Assembly (NCBI RefSeq): GCF_964030845.1
Contig: NZ_OZ034983.1
Location: 620,001-684,000 of the forward strand
Reading direction: 5' to 3'
Source: Candidatus Fukatsuia endosymbiont of Tuberolachnus salignus
GTDB taxonomy: Bacteria > Pseudomonadota > Gammaproteobacteria > Enterobacterales > Enterobacteriaceae
Length of the DNA stretch: 64,000 nucleotides
This document shows positions 1 through 8,693 of this stretch, piece by piece. Within the stretch, counting starts at the first letter, position 1. Every line of letters begins with the position of its first letter. The notes beneath the pieces are model-generated. The model ran no database searches. It saw nothing but the letters and a program-made list of their open reading frames with translations, and was not told the origin of the DNA. The position numbers and the translations under genes are program-made.

Positions 1-143
1 TGTTAGAAATATTTTATATCGCTGATATTTAGTCAAAAACACGCTCAAAATGCTCATCATTTTATTGTATGCAAAGAGTAAACTATGCTTTTTCACCCAT
101 TTTTTCCTCGTCTGAGCACAGCGAAAAAGATCAGGAACAGGCT
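1..143. repeat. Family A MITE-like element, left end cut by window edge
   Basis: The text from base 1 matches the interior of the full copies at 21914-22082 and 30213-30380, including the shared GTATGCAAAGAGTAAAC-type core and the TTTTTTCCTCGTCTGAGC-type right half. It ends in the right terminal inverted repeat (GGAACAGGCTC, 132-143). A 77-codon open frame across it (69-302) is not a gene. From 144 to 354 I see only the gltA leader and a degenerate family B end (about 242-285). Confidence 0.7.
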
Positions 144-354
144 CGAAGAATCAATATGTTTGCTTATGACTTGTTCGAAATTTATTGCGCTCGCAATCTT
201 CCTGTACTCTGTTGTACACTCCAAAGAACAAGGCTGGGGCATCTTACTTCGTACATAAGCTACGGTTTCTCAAGGAATCTAGTATCCTCACAAATATTGT
301 AGACAATGCTCAATTGTTAAAAATTTTAAAATAAAACGCTGCAGGAGATGATAT

Positions 355-1644
355 ATGGATAACAAAAAAGCAACGCTACAGATAGGGAACAGGAAGAAAA
401 TCACATTGGATGTCCTTTCGGCGACTGTAGGTACTGAGGTAATCGATGTCCGAACCTTGGGTAGTGAGGGCTATTTTACCTTTGATCCTGGTTTTACTTC
501 TACCGCATCATGTGAATCGAAAATCACTTTTATTGATGGCGATAACGGCATACTGCTACATCGTGGTTTTTCCATCGAGGAGTTGGCCGAAAAATCGACT
601 TATTTGGAAGTCTGTTACATCCTGCTGTACGGTAAAACGCCGACTAAAGAGGCGTTCGCAACGTTCAAAACCACCGTCACCCGTCATAGCATGATCCACG
701 ATCAGATTACACACCTGTTCCGTGGTTTCCGTCGTGATTCACACCCAATGGCGGTACTTTGTGGTGTCACCGGCGCGCTGGCTGCCTTCTATCATGATGC
801 TCTGGACGTAAATAACGAGCGCCATCGTGAAATTACCGCTTTCCGCCTGTTATCTAAAATGCCAACTGTCGCGGCAATGTGTTACAAATATTCAATAGGC
901 CAACCTTTTGTTTATCCTCGTAACGATCTTTCTTACGCTGCTAACTTTTTGCACATGATGTTTGCTACGCCTTGCGAAGAGTATAAAGTTAATCCAGTGC
1001 TAGAGAAGGCCCTGGATCGGATTTTTATTTTGCATGCCGATCATGAGCAAAATGCTTCAACCTCTACTGTGCGTACTGCCGGTTCTTCTGGTGCTAACCC
1101 CTTTGCCTGTATTGCTGCGGGGATTGCTTCACTCTGGGGGCCTGCTCACGGTGGTGCTAATGAGGCTTGCTTAAAAATGTTGGAGGAGATCGGAACCGTT
1201 GATAAAATTCCTGAATATATTACACGGGCTAAGGACAAAGATGATCCTTTTCGCTTGATGGGCTTTGGTCATCGTGTGTATAAAAGTAATGACCCACGAG
1301 CTAAAGTGATGCGTGCAACCTGTCATGAAGTATTGGATGAACTCAAGATGAAAGACAACAGTTTGTTTAAGGTAGCACTAGAATTGGAACGGATCGCGTT
1401 AGAGGATCCGTATTTTATTGAAAGAAAATTGTACCCGAACGTAGATTTTTACTCAGGTATTATCCTCAAAGCAATGAAAGTTCCTTCTTCCATGTTTACT
1501 GTATTATTCGCCATCGCTCGAACTATCGGCTGGATAGCACATTGGAAGGAAATGCATGACGAAGGCGTTAAAATTGCCCGCCCACGCCAGCGCTATACGG
1601 GTCATGAGAAACGCGAATTTACTAGCTGCTCAGAATCTATTTGA
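355..1644 (+). CDS. gltA: Citrate synthase (type II, hexameric)
   Basis: Condenses acetyl-CoA and oxaloacetate to citrate in the first step of the TCA cycle, in the cytoplasm. The 429 residues match the usual length of about 427. Catalytic residues are visible: His265 in WGPAHGGANEA, His306 in GFGHRVYK and the Asp of PNVDFYSG near residue 364; the HADHEQNASTSTVR substrate loop is intact. A GCAGGAG ribosome site lies 8 bases before the ATG. The last residues (after YTGHEKREF) differ from the usual DFKSDIKR-type tail but do not touch the active site. In most enterics gltA lies divergent from sdhCDAB; neither upstream nor downstream neighbours here are sdh genes. Confidence 0.97.
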   Translation: MDNKKATLQIGNRKKITLDVLSATVGTEVIDVRTLGSEGYFTFDPGFTSTASCESKITFIDGDNGILLHRGFSIEELAEKSTYLEVCYILLYGKTPTKEAFATFKTTVTRHSMIHDQITHLFRGFRRDSHPMAVLCGVTGALAAFYHDALDVNNERHREITAFRLLSKMPTVAAMCYKYSIGQPFVYPRNDLSYAANFLHMMFATPCEEYKVNPVLEKALDRIFILHADHEQNASTSTVRTAGSSGANPFACIAAGIASLWGPAHGGANEACLKMLEEIGTVDKIPEYITRAKDKDDPFRLMGFGHRVYKSNDPRAKVMRATCHEVLDELKMKDNSLFKVALELERIALEDPYFIERKLYPNVDFYSGIILKAMKVPSSMFTVLFAIARTIGWIAHWKEMHDEGVKIARPRQRYTGHEKREFTSCSESI

Positions 1645-1932
1645 AATCGTCACAGGTAACGCCCCTATTCATCATGGATCCACTTCTTGCCAAATTGCTG
1701 TGTAGCACGGGATTTTGAGATAGATCGAGCGCGGCACAGTGCTTACAGTCCTCATTTTGTATTTGTATAAAGAACCAAATCTCCAGGAATAATTTGAACA
1801 ATACATATTCTTAACTAATAATTGATTTCATGCATGCAGTATTTACTCATCTCTGTCATTGGGTAATTGATTCGGCCTTTTGTGAAGCCCCGATCTGTCA
1901 TCTTGTTCGACATCTCAAAATAGGAAGAATTT

Positions 1933-2247
1933 ATGAAGCTTTTGAAAATCTTTGCGATATTGTGTGTTACTACGATGCTGACCTTTGCGATAGCGTCTTG
2001 CGCACCAACGAACAAATCAGAAGGTACTGGCGGTTATATTGATGACACGGTAATCACCACTAGAGTGAAATCAGCCCTATTCGGGACAAAGAATTTTAGA
2101 TCTACAGAAATTAAGGTTGAAACTTTCAAACGTCGAGTACAATTAAGCGGTTTTGTGACTTCAAAACAGGCTGCCGACCAAGCAGTGAAAATCGCTCGTA
2201 GTGTTCCGGGGGTGAAATCTGTCTCTAATAAAATGCAAGTTAAATAA
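1933..2247 (+). CDS. BON-domain lipoprotein (OsmY/Dol-like)
   Basis: A 104-residue envelope protein. Residues 1-22 are a lipoprotein signal with lipobox IASC, making Cys23 the lipidated residue. Residues about 36-104 form one BON domain, with the typical DDTVITTRVKSALF start, VQLSGFV core and VPGVKSVSNKMQVK end. BON domains associate with membrane phospholipid or peptidoglycan in stress proteins such as OsmY and DolP; this one has a single domain. AGGAAG precedes the ATG at good spacing. The gene stands alone. The 288 bases between gltA and it hold no recognisable feature. Confidence 0.8.
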   Translation: MKLLKIFAILCVTTMLTFAIASCAPTNKSEGTGGYIDDTVITTRVKSALFGTKNFRSTEIKVETFKRRVQLSGFVTSKQAADQAVKIARSVPGVKSVSNKMQVK

Positions 2248-2287
2248 CTGCACTAGGGGGTGAACTCGCCCCTTGCTATTGTGCTTG

Positions 2288-2477
2288 GAGCCTGTTCGAA
2301 ATCTCTTGTGCTCACTGATATTTTGTCAAAAACGAGCTCAAAATACTCATTTGCTCCCTTTTTTTGTATACAAAGGGTAGACCGCGCTTCTTCGCCTGTT
2401 TTTTCCTCGTCTGAGCGTCGCTCAAGAAGATTTGGAACAGGCTGAACAGGCCCTTACAACGATTTTGAACAGGTTCT
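2288..2477. repeat. Family A MITE-like element plus an extra right end
   Basis: Left terminal repeat GAGCCTGTTCGAAATCTC starts at 2288 and the right one GATTTGGAACAGGCT ends at 2443. A second, separate right-end repeat (GATTTTGAACAGGTTC) follows at 2461-2476, so a second copy was probably inserted here and then deleted. Degenerate family B end sequence (TAGACTTCTTTCGGAACCGTAG-like, about 2504-2525) follows. Together with the yciC leader these fill the 379-base gap between genes. Confidence 0.7.
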
Positions 2478-2626
2478 TACGTAAAACGCAAAAAAAACTC
2501 CAATAGACTTCTTTCGGAACCGTAGCAAGTTTATCCGCTATCCTCAATTCACAGAAAAAACAAACATAACAGGGTATAATCACTGGCTGAACATTATTTT
2601 ATTTTCGAATCCAGAGGAGTACTTAC

Positions 2627-3382
2627 ATGCCGATCACGGCTAATATCTTGCACCGTGACAGTTTTAATTTTGCGCGCAGTCAATTGTTCAACATCCTGTT
2701 GTTAGCGTTACTGACCGCCTTGATTACCGTCATACTGAATCAGGTATTGATTCCTGATGCTGAGCAATTAAAAATTTTGGGTACAGTGAAGAACGATTTT
2801 GGATCATCGAAGGGGATGGGGATCAAAGAGATGGTGCAACTGATGACGCCTGAGCAGCAGATGGTATTGCTCAAAGTATCAGCTGCTGCCGCGTTTTCAA
2901 CCTTGCTAGGCAATGTACTACTGATCGGTGCCATGCTAGCCCTGATGACACTGGTATCTCAAGGGCATCGCGTCAATACATGGCAGGCAGTGGGTTTTTC
3001 ACTCTCAACGTTACCACGTTTGTCTCTGCTGATATTTATTTGTACACTATTTATCCAATTTGGACTGGCATTATTTGTTGTACCTGGTATTGCCATTGCC
3101 TTGGCCGTCTCTTTGACGCCAATCATTATCACCAATGAAAAAATCGGAATTTTCGCCGCCATTAAAAGCAGTGCGAAATTAGCTTTTGCCAACATACGTT
3201 TGATAGCTCCAACGATGATATTGTGGTTCAGTGCGAAATTATTGTTATTGCTACTAATTAGCCGCGTAACCATCTTCACACCCATAATCATGGATGTGAT
3301 ATTAAGCACACTGAATAATTTGCTATCCACGCTACTGTTAGTCTACTTATTCCGCCTGCATATGCTGCTACATAATGGTTAA
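2627..3382 (+). CDS. yciC: UPF0259 inner-membrane protein YciC
   Basis: A 251-residue polytopic membrane protein close to E. coli YciC (about 247 residues), with the shared stretches MSPEQQ-type (here MTPEQQMVLLKVSAAAAFS), VVPGI and LLVYLFRLHML. At least five hydrophobic segments are visible (about 20-45, 95-110, 125-160, 190-215, 225-245). AGAGGAG lies upstream of the ATG. The function of the family is not settled. It is followed by yciB as in E. coli, which supports the assignment. Confidence 0.88.
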   Translation: MPITANILHRDSFNFARSQLFNILLLALLTALITVILNQVLIPDAEQLKILGTVKNDFGSSKGMGIKEMVQLMTPEQQMVLLKVSAAAAFSTLLGNVLLIGAMLALMTLVSQGHRVNTWQAVGFSLSTLPRLSLLIFICTLFIQFGLALFVVPGIAIALAVSLTPIIITNEKIGIFAAIKSSAKLAFANIRLIAPTMILWFSAKLLLLLLISRVTIFTPIIMDVILSTLNNLLSTLLLVYLFRLHMLLHNG

Positions 3383-3451
3383 TTTTGCGATAGACTACGC
3401 ATTTAATCACATTCGCTGTAGTCGGCGATATACAAATGAATGGATTGTTTA

Positions 3452-3994
3452 ATGAAGCAGCTTCTAGATTTTCTCCCATTGATCGTGTTCTTTGTTTTTT
3501 ACAAGGCATACGATATTTTCGTCGCTTCCGCTGCATTGGTAGTGGCCACATCATTAGCCTTAATTTTTACCTGGATTAAATATCGCAAAATAGACAAAAT
3601 GACACTGATCACCTCGGTTATGGTCATTGTTTTCGGCTCTCTGACCTTTGCTTTCCACAGCGATCTATTTATTAAATGGAAAGTCACTGTGATTTATGTT
3701 CTCTTCTCTGCTGCCTTGTTAATTAGTCAATGGGTGCTGAAAAAACCGCTGATTCAAAGCATGTTGGGACGAGGATTGACATTGCCTGATATTGTGTGGT
3801 CAAAACTCAATCTGGCCTGGGCATTATTTTTCTTAGGTTGTGGTGCGATCAATGTCTATGTCGCATTCTGGCTACCACAAGATATATGGGTGAATTTTAA
3901 AGTGTTTGGTTTGACAGCGTTAACAGTGCTATTCACCATTGTGAGTGGCCTGTATATTTATCGTCATGTACCGGAAAGCCAAAAAAAATCTTAG
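3452..3994 (+). CDS. yciB: Septation/membrane protein YciB (IspZ)
   Basis: A 180-residue inner-membrane protein starting MKQLLDFLPLIVFF, the hallmark N-terminus of YciB (E. coli 179 residues). An in-frame ATG 12 bases upstream (3440) is possible but gives an unusual four-residue extension. Five or six transmembrane segments are visible; WKVTVIYALF-like, KKPLIQ-ML and LPQ-IWVNFKVFGLTALT blocks are conserved. The family is linked to envelope integrity and septation. The usual next gene yciA is missing; only 120 bases separate it from convergent tonB. Confidence 0.92.
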   Translation: MKQLLDFLPLIVFFVFYKAYDIFVASAALVVATSLALIFTWIKYRKIDKMTLITSVMVIVFGSLTFAFHSDLFIKWKVTVIYVLFSAALLISQWVLKKPLIQSMLGRGLTLPDIVWSKLNLAWALFFLGCGAINVYVAFWLPQDIWVNFKVFGLTALTVLFTIVSGLYIYRHVPESQKKS

Positions 3995-4052
3995 GATTGT
4001 GAGCACCCCGTAACGCGAAATTCGCAGCACGTAGTTTGCGGTATCTAGTCGA

Positions 4053-4068
4053 TTTTGCAAGAAGTCTA
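4053..4068. repeat. Family B terminal inverted repeat (solo end)
   Basis: TTTTGCAAGAAGTCTA is identical to the right end of the complete family B element at 32778-32923. No matching left end was found in the short yciB-tonB gap, so this is a remnant. Confidence 0.6.
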
Positions 4069-4114
4069 TTACAAAGTAAAATATGCCTATTGAGGTCAAA
4101 TCCTGGTGTGTTTG

Positions 4115-4885
4115 CTACCTGGTGCTGACTTCAGTAGCCATTGATAGCCCATTGATTTTAAATTTAATTACCATTACATAGCCCTTGAACGCAATAGATT
4201 CGTAACGCCATTTTTTCATCACTTTTTTCACTTCGCGCTCAAAAATATTGCGCGGAGTGGCTTGCAATACCTTCACATTAATCACTAACCCATTTTCATC
4301 AACGTCGTACCTCACTTTAACTTCACCTTCAATGCCTGCCGCCCAAGCACGCGCGGGATAAACCGGTTTAGCTCTGCTGAGTGCTTTGGGCTTGATTGTT
4401 GTTGGATCTCCTGAGACAGTTTCTGAATTCCCTGAGGCTGTCGCTGAATGCTTTGAGATTGCTGTTGTATTCTCTGAAACTGTTGTTAAGTTCTTTAGAG
4501 TTGACGCTGTCGGTACCGATTTTGCTGCTGCATTTTTACTGATCACCTTGGATCGTGCCGATTTAACGAGCGGATCATTCACCAAAGGTTTCGCTTGCGT
4601 CATCTTGGGGATTGTGGCTTTCAGGGATTGGCTCTGCGATTTTCCTACCACAGCTTGAGTTACGGACAGCGATTGAGGAACCGGCGCAAAAGTGGAGATA
4701 TTCACTCTGGTGACAGCAGAGGGCACTTCTGTAATGTCGGGAAAAATCGGCATATCTTGCACAGAAACATAAAGCAATGCTGTAATTAGACTAACATGTA
4801 ATACTGTGGAGAGTATTGCAGGCCATATAATTCGGTGGTCCGGAAAAATTTTTATTTGCTGCATAGTGACTGGATATTTTCTCAT
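4115..4885 (-). CDS. tonB: TonB energy-transducing protein with atypical linker
   Basis: Couples the proton motive force, through ExbB-ExbD, to outer-membrane receptors. The N-terminal anchor (PDHRIIWPAILSTVLHVSLITALLYVSV) and the C-terminal receptor-binding domain are clear: YPARAWAAGIEGEVKVRYDV, FEREVKKVMKKWRYE and a final KFKING. The usual Pro-Glu/Pro-Lys spacer is replaced by a Ser/Thr/Ala-rich linker with tandem seven-residue units (SENTTAI, SKHSATA, SGNSETV, SGDPTTI). Start codons at 4912, 4885 and 4864 are all in frame; 4885 or 4864 give normal N-termini. Position between yciB and cls is as in E. coli. Confidence 0.9.
   Translation of the reverse strand: MRKYPVTMQQIKIFPDHRIIWPAILSTVLHVSLITALLYVSVQDMPIFPDITEVPSAVTRVNISTFAPVPQSLSVTQAVVGKSQSQSLKATIPKMTQAKPLVNDPLVKSARSKVISKNAAAKSVPTASTLKNLTTVSENTTAISKHSATASGNSETVSGDPTTIKPKALSRAKPVYPARAWAAGIEGEVKVRYDVDENGLVINVKVLQATPRNIFEREVKKVMKKWRYESIAFKGYVMVIKFKINGLSMATEVSTR
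4395..4505 (-). repeat. 21-bp tandem repeat inside tonB
   Basis: Four to five diverged 21-base units (each with a variant of CTGAGACTGT and CTGAA on the plus strand) encode the seven-residue linker repeats of TonB. Units stay in frame, so copy-number change would lengthen or shorten the periplasmic spacer without breaking the gene. Confidence 0.65.
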
Positions 4886-4975
4886 GCTGCTAAGTTTAAA
4901 TGTAAATAGCAATCATATTCAATAAGGATTATTCTTTAGTCTGTACTATCACGCAATCAATATAGATTTTTATTA

Positions 4976-5084
4976 GAACCTGTTCGAAATCTCTTGTGCT
5001 CGCTGATACTTCGTTAAGAACGAGTTTAAATGTTCATTTACTCTATGACCTCACATAACGAACTACGGTTTTACAAGAAGTCTA
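4976..5084. repeat. Composite remnant: family A left end joined to family B right end
   Basis: AGAACCTGTTCGAAATCTC at 4976-4995 is the family A left terminal repeat; the element decays after about 5040. It is followed by ACGAACTACGG and TTTTACAAGAAGTCTA (5069-5084), the family B right end. This fills most of the 292-base gap between tonB and cls. Confidence 0.65.
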
Positions 5085-5204
5085 TTAATCTAAGTTCTTT
5101 TAAGTTAAGGAATTTATGCAAGAATAATAGGATAGGTGGTTTCACTATTTAATTGCTGTTGATAAATACAGTAATATTGGTTTTCCAATAGGATCGCTGC
5201 CCTT

Positions 5205-6665
5205 ATGATCACGTTTTATACTGTAATCAGTTGGCTTTCTTTTTTCTGTTACTGGTTGCTTGTTGCCGGGGTAACACTACGAATACTAATGAAACGCCGT
5301 GCTGTTCCTTCAGCAATGGCGTGGCTGTTGATCATCTATATCCTGCCATTGGTTGGGATCGTCACTTATTTTTTATTTGGTGAATTACATCTTGGGAAGA
5401 GGCGTGCTGAACGTGCCAAGTCAATGTGGCCCTCTACTGCTAATTGGTTAAAAGCACTAAAAGATTATCAGCATATCTTCGCCACCCAAAATAGTGAAGT
5501 AGCTATCCCACTGTTTAAACTGTGTGAGCGACGCCAAGGGATTAGTGGTGTTAAAGGTAATCAGCTACAGCTACTCACTCACGCTGATGACACCCTCAAG
5601 GCATTGATTCAAGATATCGAACAGGCTCGTCATAATATAGAAATGGTGTTTTACATTTGGCAATCTGGTGGGTTAGTTGACCAGGTAGTTGAATCATTAA
5701 TAGCTGCCGCGAGCCGCGGAGTGCATTGTAGGCTGATGTTGGATTCTGCTGGTAGCCGACAGTTTTTTCGCAGTTCTTCTCCTATGAAGATGCGTAATGC
5801 GGGTATTGAAGTCGTCGAAGCACTAAAAGTTAATCTATTCCGTGTCTTTTTACGGCGGATGGACTTACGCCAGCACCGGAAAGTTGTGTTGATTGATAAT
5901 TTTATTGCCTATACTGGCAGTATGAACATGGTTGATCCGCGTTTCTTTAAACAAAATGCGGGTGTAGGGCAGTGGATTGATTTAATGGTTCGGATGGAAG
6001 GTCCAGTCGCTACAACTATAGGGGTAGTCTATGCTTGTGACTGGGAAATCGAAACAGGTAAACGGATTTTGCCTCCTCCACCCGATGTGAATGTCATGCC
6101 TTTCGAACAAAAAAGCAGCCACATTATTCAGGTCATTGCTTCAGGGCCAGGCTTCCCTGAAGAATTGATCCATCAGGCACTGCTAACGGCGGTTTATGCT
6201 GCACGTCGGCAGTTGATTATGACCACACCTTATTTTGTTCCCAGTGACGATCTACTACATGCTATCTGTACCGCCGCGCACCGGGGGGTTGATGTTAACA
6301 TCATTGTACCCCGTAATAACGATTCTATGATGGTGCGTTGGGCAAGCCGCTCGTTTTTTGCTGAACTGCTGGAGTCAGGAGTAAAAATTTATCAATTCGA
6401 AGACGGTTTATTACACAGTAAAAGCGTGTTGGTTGATGGGCAACTGAGTTTGGTCGGTACCGCTAATTTGGATATGCGTAGCCTGTGGTTAAATTTTGAG
6501 ATTACCTTGTTGGTCGATGATGCTGCTTTCGGTAGCGATTTAGCAAGGGTTCAGGATGATTATATGGCACGTTCGGTTCTGCTCGATGCAGAGCAATGGG
6601 CGAAACGTTCTGTCAGATATCGAGTGACTGAACGGCTCTTTTATTTCTTTAGTCCATTACTATGA
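5205..6665 (+). CDS. clsA: Cardiolipin synthase A
   Basis: Makes cardiolipin from two phosphatidylglycerols at the inner membrane. At 486 residues it equals E. coli ClsA. Two N-terminal transmembrane segments (about 5-28 and 38-58) are followed by two phospholipase-D motifs: HRKVVLID (His224, Lys226, Asp231) with GSMNMVD, and HSKSVLVD with GTANLDMRS near residue 404. No disruption is visible. It lies between tonB and the divergently read opp operon, as in E. coli minus yciI and kch. Confidence 0.96.
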   Translation: MITFYTVISWLSFFCYWLLVAGVTLRILMKRRAVPSAMAWLLIIYILPLVGIVTYFLFGELHLGKRRAERAKSMWPSTANWLKALKDYQHIFATQNSEVAIPLFKLCERRQGISGVKGNQLQLLTHADDTLKALIQDIEQARHNIEMVFYIWQSGGLVDQVVESLIAAASRGVHCRLMLDSAGSRQFFRSSSPMKMRNAGIEVVEALKVNLFRVFLRRMDLRQHRKVVLIDNFIAYTGSMNMVDPRFFKQNAGVGQWIDLMVRMEGPVATTIGVVYACDWEIETGKRILPPPPDVNVMPFEQKSSHIIQVIASGPGFPEELIHQALLTAVYAARRQLIMTTPYFVPSDDLLHAICTAAHRGVDVNIIVPRNNDSMMVRWASRSFFAELLESGVKIYQFEDGLLHSKSVLVDGQLSLVGTANLDMRSLWLNFEITLLVDDAAFGSDLARVQDDYMARSVLLDAEQWAKRSVRYRVTERLFYFFSPLL

Positions 6666-6687
6666 CACACCATGCCGTTTCTTCTTC

Positions 6688-6698
6688 GAATAGGTTCT
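6688..6698. repeat. Family A terminal repeat at the oppF stop codon
   Basis: GAATAGGTTCT followed by TA is the right terminal repeat of family A. The oppF stop codon (TAA on the minus strand, 6700-6698) sits at the outer edge of this end. Confidence 0.5.
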
Positions 6699-7690
6699 TA
6701 ATCTATTTTAACCTTAAGGCAAGCGACCGCATGACGAAAATTCTCCGCTAGTGTTGGTCGTGTTTTAACACATTCTGCTGTCGCAATTGGGCAACGTGTA
6801 TGGAACACACAGCCAGAAGGTGGGTCGATCGGCGAGGGAAGTTCACCTGCCAATAACTGGGTTTTTTTTGCGCGTTCTTTATCTGGATCAGGGATCAGCA
6901 TCGCTGACATCAGTGCTTTGGTATAAGGATGTTGTGGATTATGGTATATCTGATCACAACTCCCTAGTTCTACTGTATGCCCTAGATACATCACTAATAC
7001 GCGATCGGAAATATGCTTAACCACAGACAAGTCATGAGAGATAAAGATCAATGATAATCCCATATCCTGTTGTAATTTTTGTAATAAGTTAACCACCTGT
7101 GCTTGAATAGATACATCCAGTGCTGATACAGGCTCATCACATATCACTAGTTTAGGTTGCAGGATCAGTGCGCGAGCAATACCAATACGCTGGCATTGAC
7201 CACCGGAGAATTCATGAGGATAACGATTGATAAGATTAGACAATAAACCAACCTTTAACATCATCGCCTTAACGTTATCTTGCATTTTTTGACGTGACAT
7301 TTGCGGATGATAAGTACGTAGCGGCTCGGCGATTATCTCGCCGATAGTCATCCGTGGATTTAAAGAAGCAACCGGATCCTGAAATATCATTTGAATATCA
7401 CGACGAACGGTACGCCATTCAGTGGCCGTCATACTAGGCAGATTTTTACCTAACCAGGTCACACTGCCTCCGCTGGTTTTAACCAGGCCAATAATTGCCC
7501 GAGCAAGGGTAGACTTGCCACAGCCAGATTCACCAACTATTCCTAAGGTTTCCCCTTGATAGAGATTCAAGGTCATGCCATCAACTGCTTTTAATGTTTT
7601 AGCCGGTTGCCAGAACCACTGTGTATTGTCTTTAATATTAAAATAAACTTGCAGATCAGTTATTTCGAGTAATAATTTTTTATCTGCCAC
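6698..7690 (-). CDS. oppF: Oligopeptide ABC transporter ATPase OppF
   Basis: One of two ATPases that power the OppBC peptide importer. I place the start at GTG 7690 (VADKKLLLEITDLQVYF), giving 330 residues like E. coli OppF (334) and with AAGG eight bases upstream; a longer open frame to 7846 would run deep into oppD. Walker A GESGCGKST, signature SGGQCQR and Walker B LVICDEP are intact, with a C-terminal Cys cluster (CVFHTRCPIATAEC). It overlaps the oppD end by 11 bases, so translation is probably coupled. Confidence 0.94.
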   Translation of the reverse strand: MADKKLLLEITDLQVYFNIKDNTQWFWQPAKTLKAVDGMTLNLYQGETLGIVGESGCGKSTLARAIIGLVKTSGGSVTWLGKNLPSMTATEWRTVRRDIQMIFQDPVASLNPRMTIGEIIAEPLRTYHPQMSRQKMQDNVKAMMLKVGLLSNLINRYPHEFSGGQCQRIGIARALILQPKLVICDEPVSALDVSIQAQVVNLLQKLQQDMGLSLIFISHDLSVVKHISDRVLVMYLGHTVELGSCDQIYHNPQHPYTKALMSAMLIPDPDKERAKKTQLLAGELPSPIDPPSGCVFHTRCPIATAECVKTRPTLAENFRHAVACLKVKID

Positions 7691-8693
7691 AATACTTACC
7701 TTCAACGGGTTTAAAACAGGCTCGTAAACGGCCTGAACCAAAATGTTCCAATGAAGGGATCGTCGTCGAGCAGCGTTCCATAGCATATTGGCAACGTGGC
7801 TGGAATGGACAGCCCTTGGGTAAATGCAACAGATTCGGCGGATCACCAGGGATGGTGATCAAAGAGTCGCTTTTTGTATTTAAGCGCGGAACGGCATTGA
7901 GTAAACCAATAGAATACGGGTGGCCTGGACGGTAAAAAATGTCTCGTGTCTGTCCATATTCCATGATTCTCCCCGCATACATCACCAATACTTTATCGCA
8001 AGTCGCGGCAACTACGCCGAGATCATGGGTGATCATAATCATTGCTGTATTAAATTCATGTTTTAGATCATTGAGTAAGGCTATTATTTGTGCTTGTACT
8101 GTTACATCCAATGCTGTGGTTGGTTCATCTGCAATCAATAACTTAGGGTTGCACAACAACGCCATGGCGATCATCACCCGTTGACACATCCCTCCCGAAA
8201 ATTCATGGGGATACATACGCATACGCTTACGCGCTTCTGATACTTTAACGGCATCGAGCATACGGATTGATTCTTCAATTGCTTCACTGTGACTTATCTT
8301 TTTGTGTAGACGCAAAACCTCTGTTAATTGTTTACCGACGCGCATATAGGGATTCAATGAATTCATTGGATCTTGAAAAATCATGGCGATATCTTTCGCC
8401 CGCATTCGGTTGAGCTTTTTCTCCGGCAAATTCAAGAGCTCACGGCCATTAAACTGAGCCGATCCGGCAACCTGAGCGTTAGAAGCCAGCAACCCCATTA
8501 AAGCAAAGGCAGTTTGTGATTTACCCGCACCCGACTCACCAACAATCCCGAGTGTTTCTCCTGAAGATAAATCAAAATTAAGATTATCCACTGCCGTTAC
8601 ATTACCGTCAGTTGTCGAAAAGGTGACCCTAAGATCCGTCACTTTAAGTAATACCGATGAGGTGCTGGATGAATGATCAGCTGTAGTTATCAT
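7680..8693 (-). CDS. oppD: Oligopeptide ABC transporter ATPase OppD
   Basis: Second ATPase of the Opp importer, 337 residues, the same length as E. coli OppD. Walker A GESGAGKSQ, Q-loop FQDPMNSLNP, signature FSGGMCQRV, Walker B LLIADEPT and the switch His (ITHDLGV) are present, with the C-terminal Cys motif GCPFQPRCQYAMERC typical of peptide/nickel ABC ATPases. Its ATG overlaps the oppC stop by four bases (ATGA), indicating one operon. Confidence 0.96.
   Translation of the reverse strand: MITTADHSSSTSSVLLKVTDLRVTFSTTDGNVTAVDNLNFDLSSGETLGIVGESGAGKSQTAFALMGLLASNAQVAGSAQFNGRELLNLPEKKLNRMRAKDIAMIFQDPMNSLNPYMRVGKQLTEVLRLHKKISHSEAIEESIRMLDAVKVSEARKRMRMYPHEFSGGMCQRVMIAMALLCNPKLLIADEPTTALDVTVQAQIIALLNDLKHEFNTAMIMITHDLGVVAATCDKVLVMYAGRIMEYGQTRDIFYRPGHPYSIGLLNAVPRLNTKSDSLITIPGDPPNLLHLPKGCPFQPRCQYAMERCSTTIPSLEHFGSGRLRACFKPVEGKYCGR

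Noticed and set aside
69..302. 77-codon open frame before gltA
   Set aside because: It lies across a family A repeat and its decayed flank; similar frames appear in other copies by chance, and composition is not protein-like.
1830..2042. 70-codon frame overlapping the BON lipoprotein
   Set aside because: Out-of-frame shadow of the lipoprotein gene, which has a signal peptide, lipobox and ribosome site.
2260..2445. 61-codon open frame after the BON gene
   Set aside because: Falls within another family A element and reproduces the repeat, not a conserved protein.
4386..4658. 90-codon frame antisense to tonB
   Set aside because: Created by the repetitive tonB linker on the other strand; no start signal or homology.
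7691..7846. N-terminal extension of OppF inside oppD
   Set aside because: Reads through the oppD end in another frame; the GTG at 7690 aligns with the OppF start and has a ribosome site.
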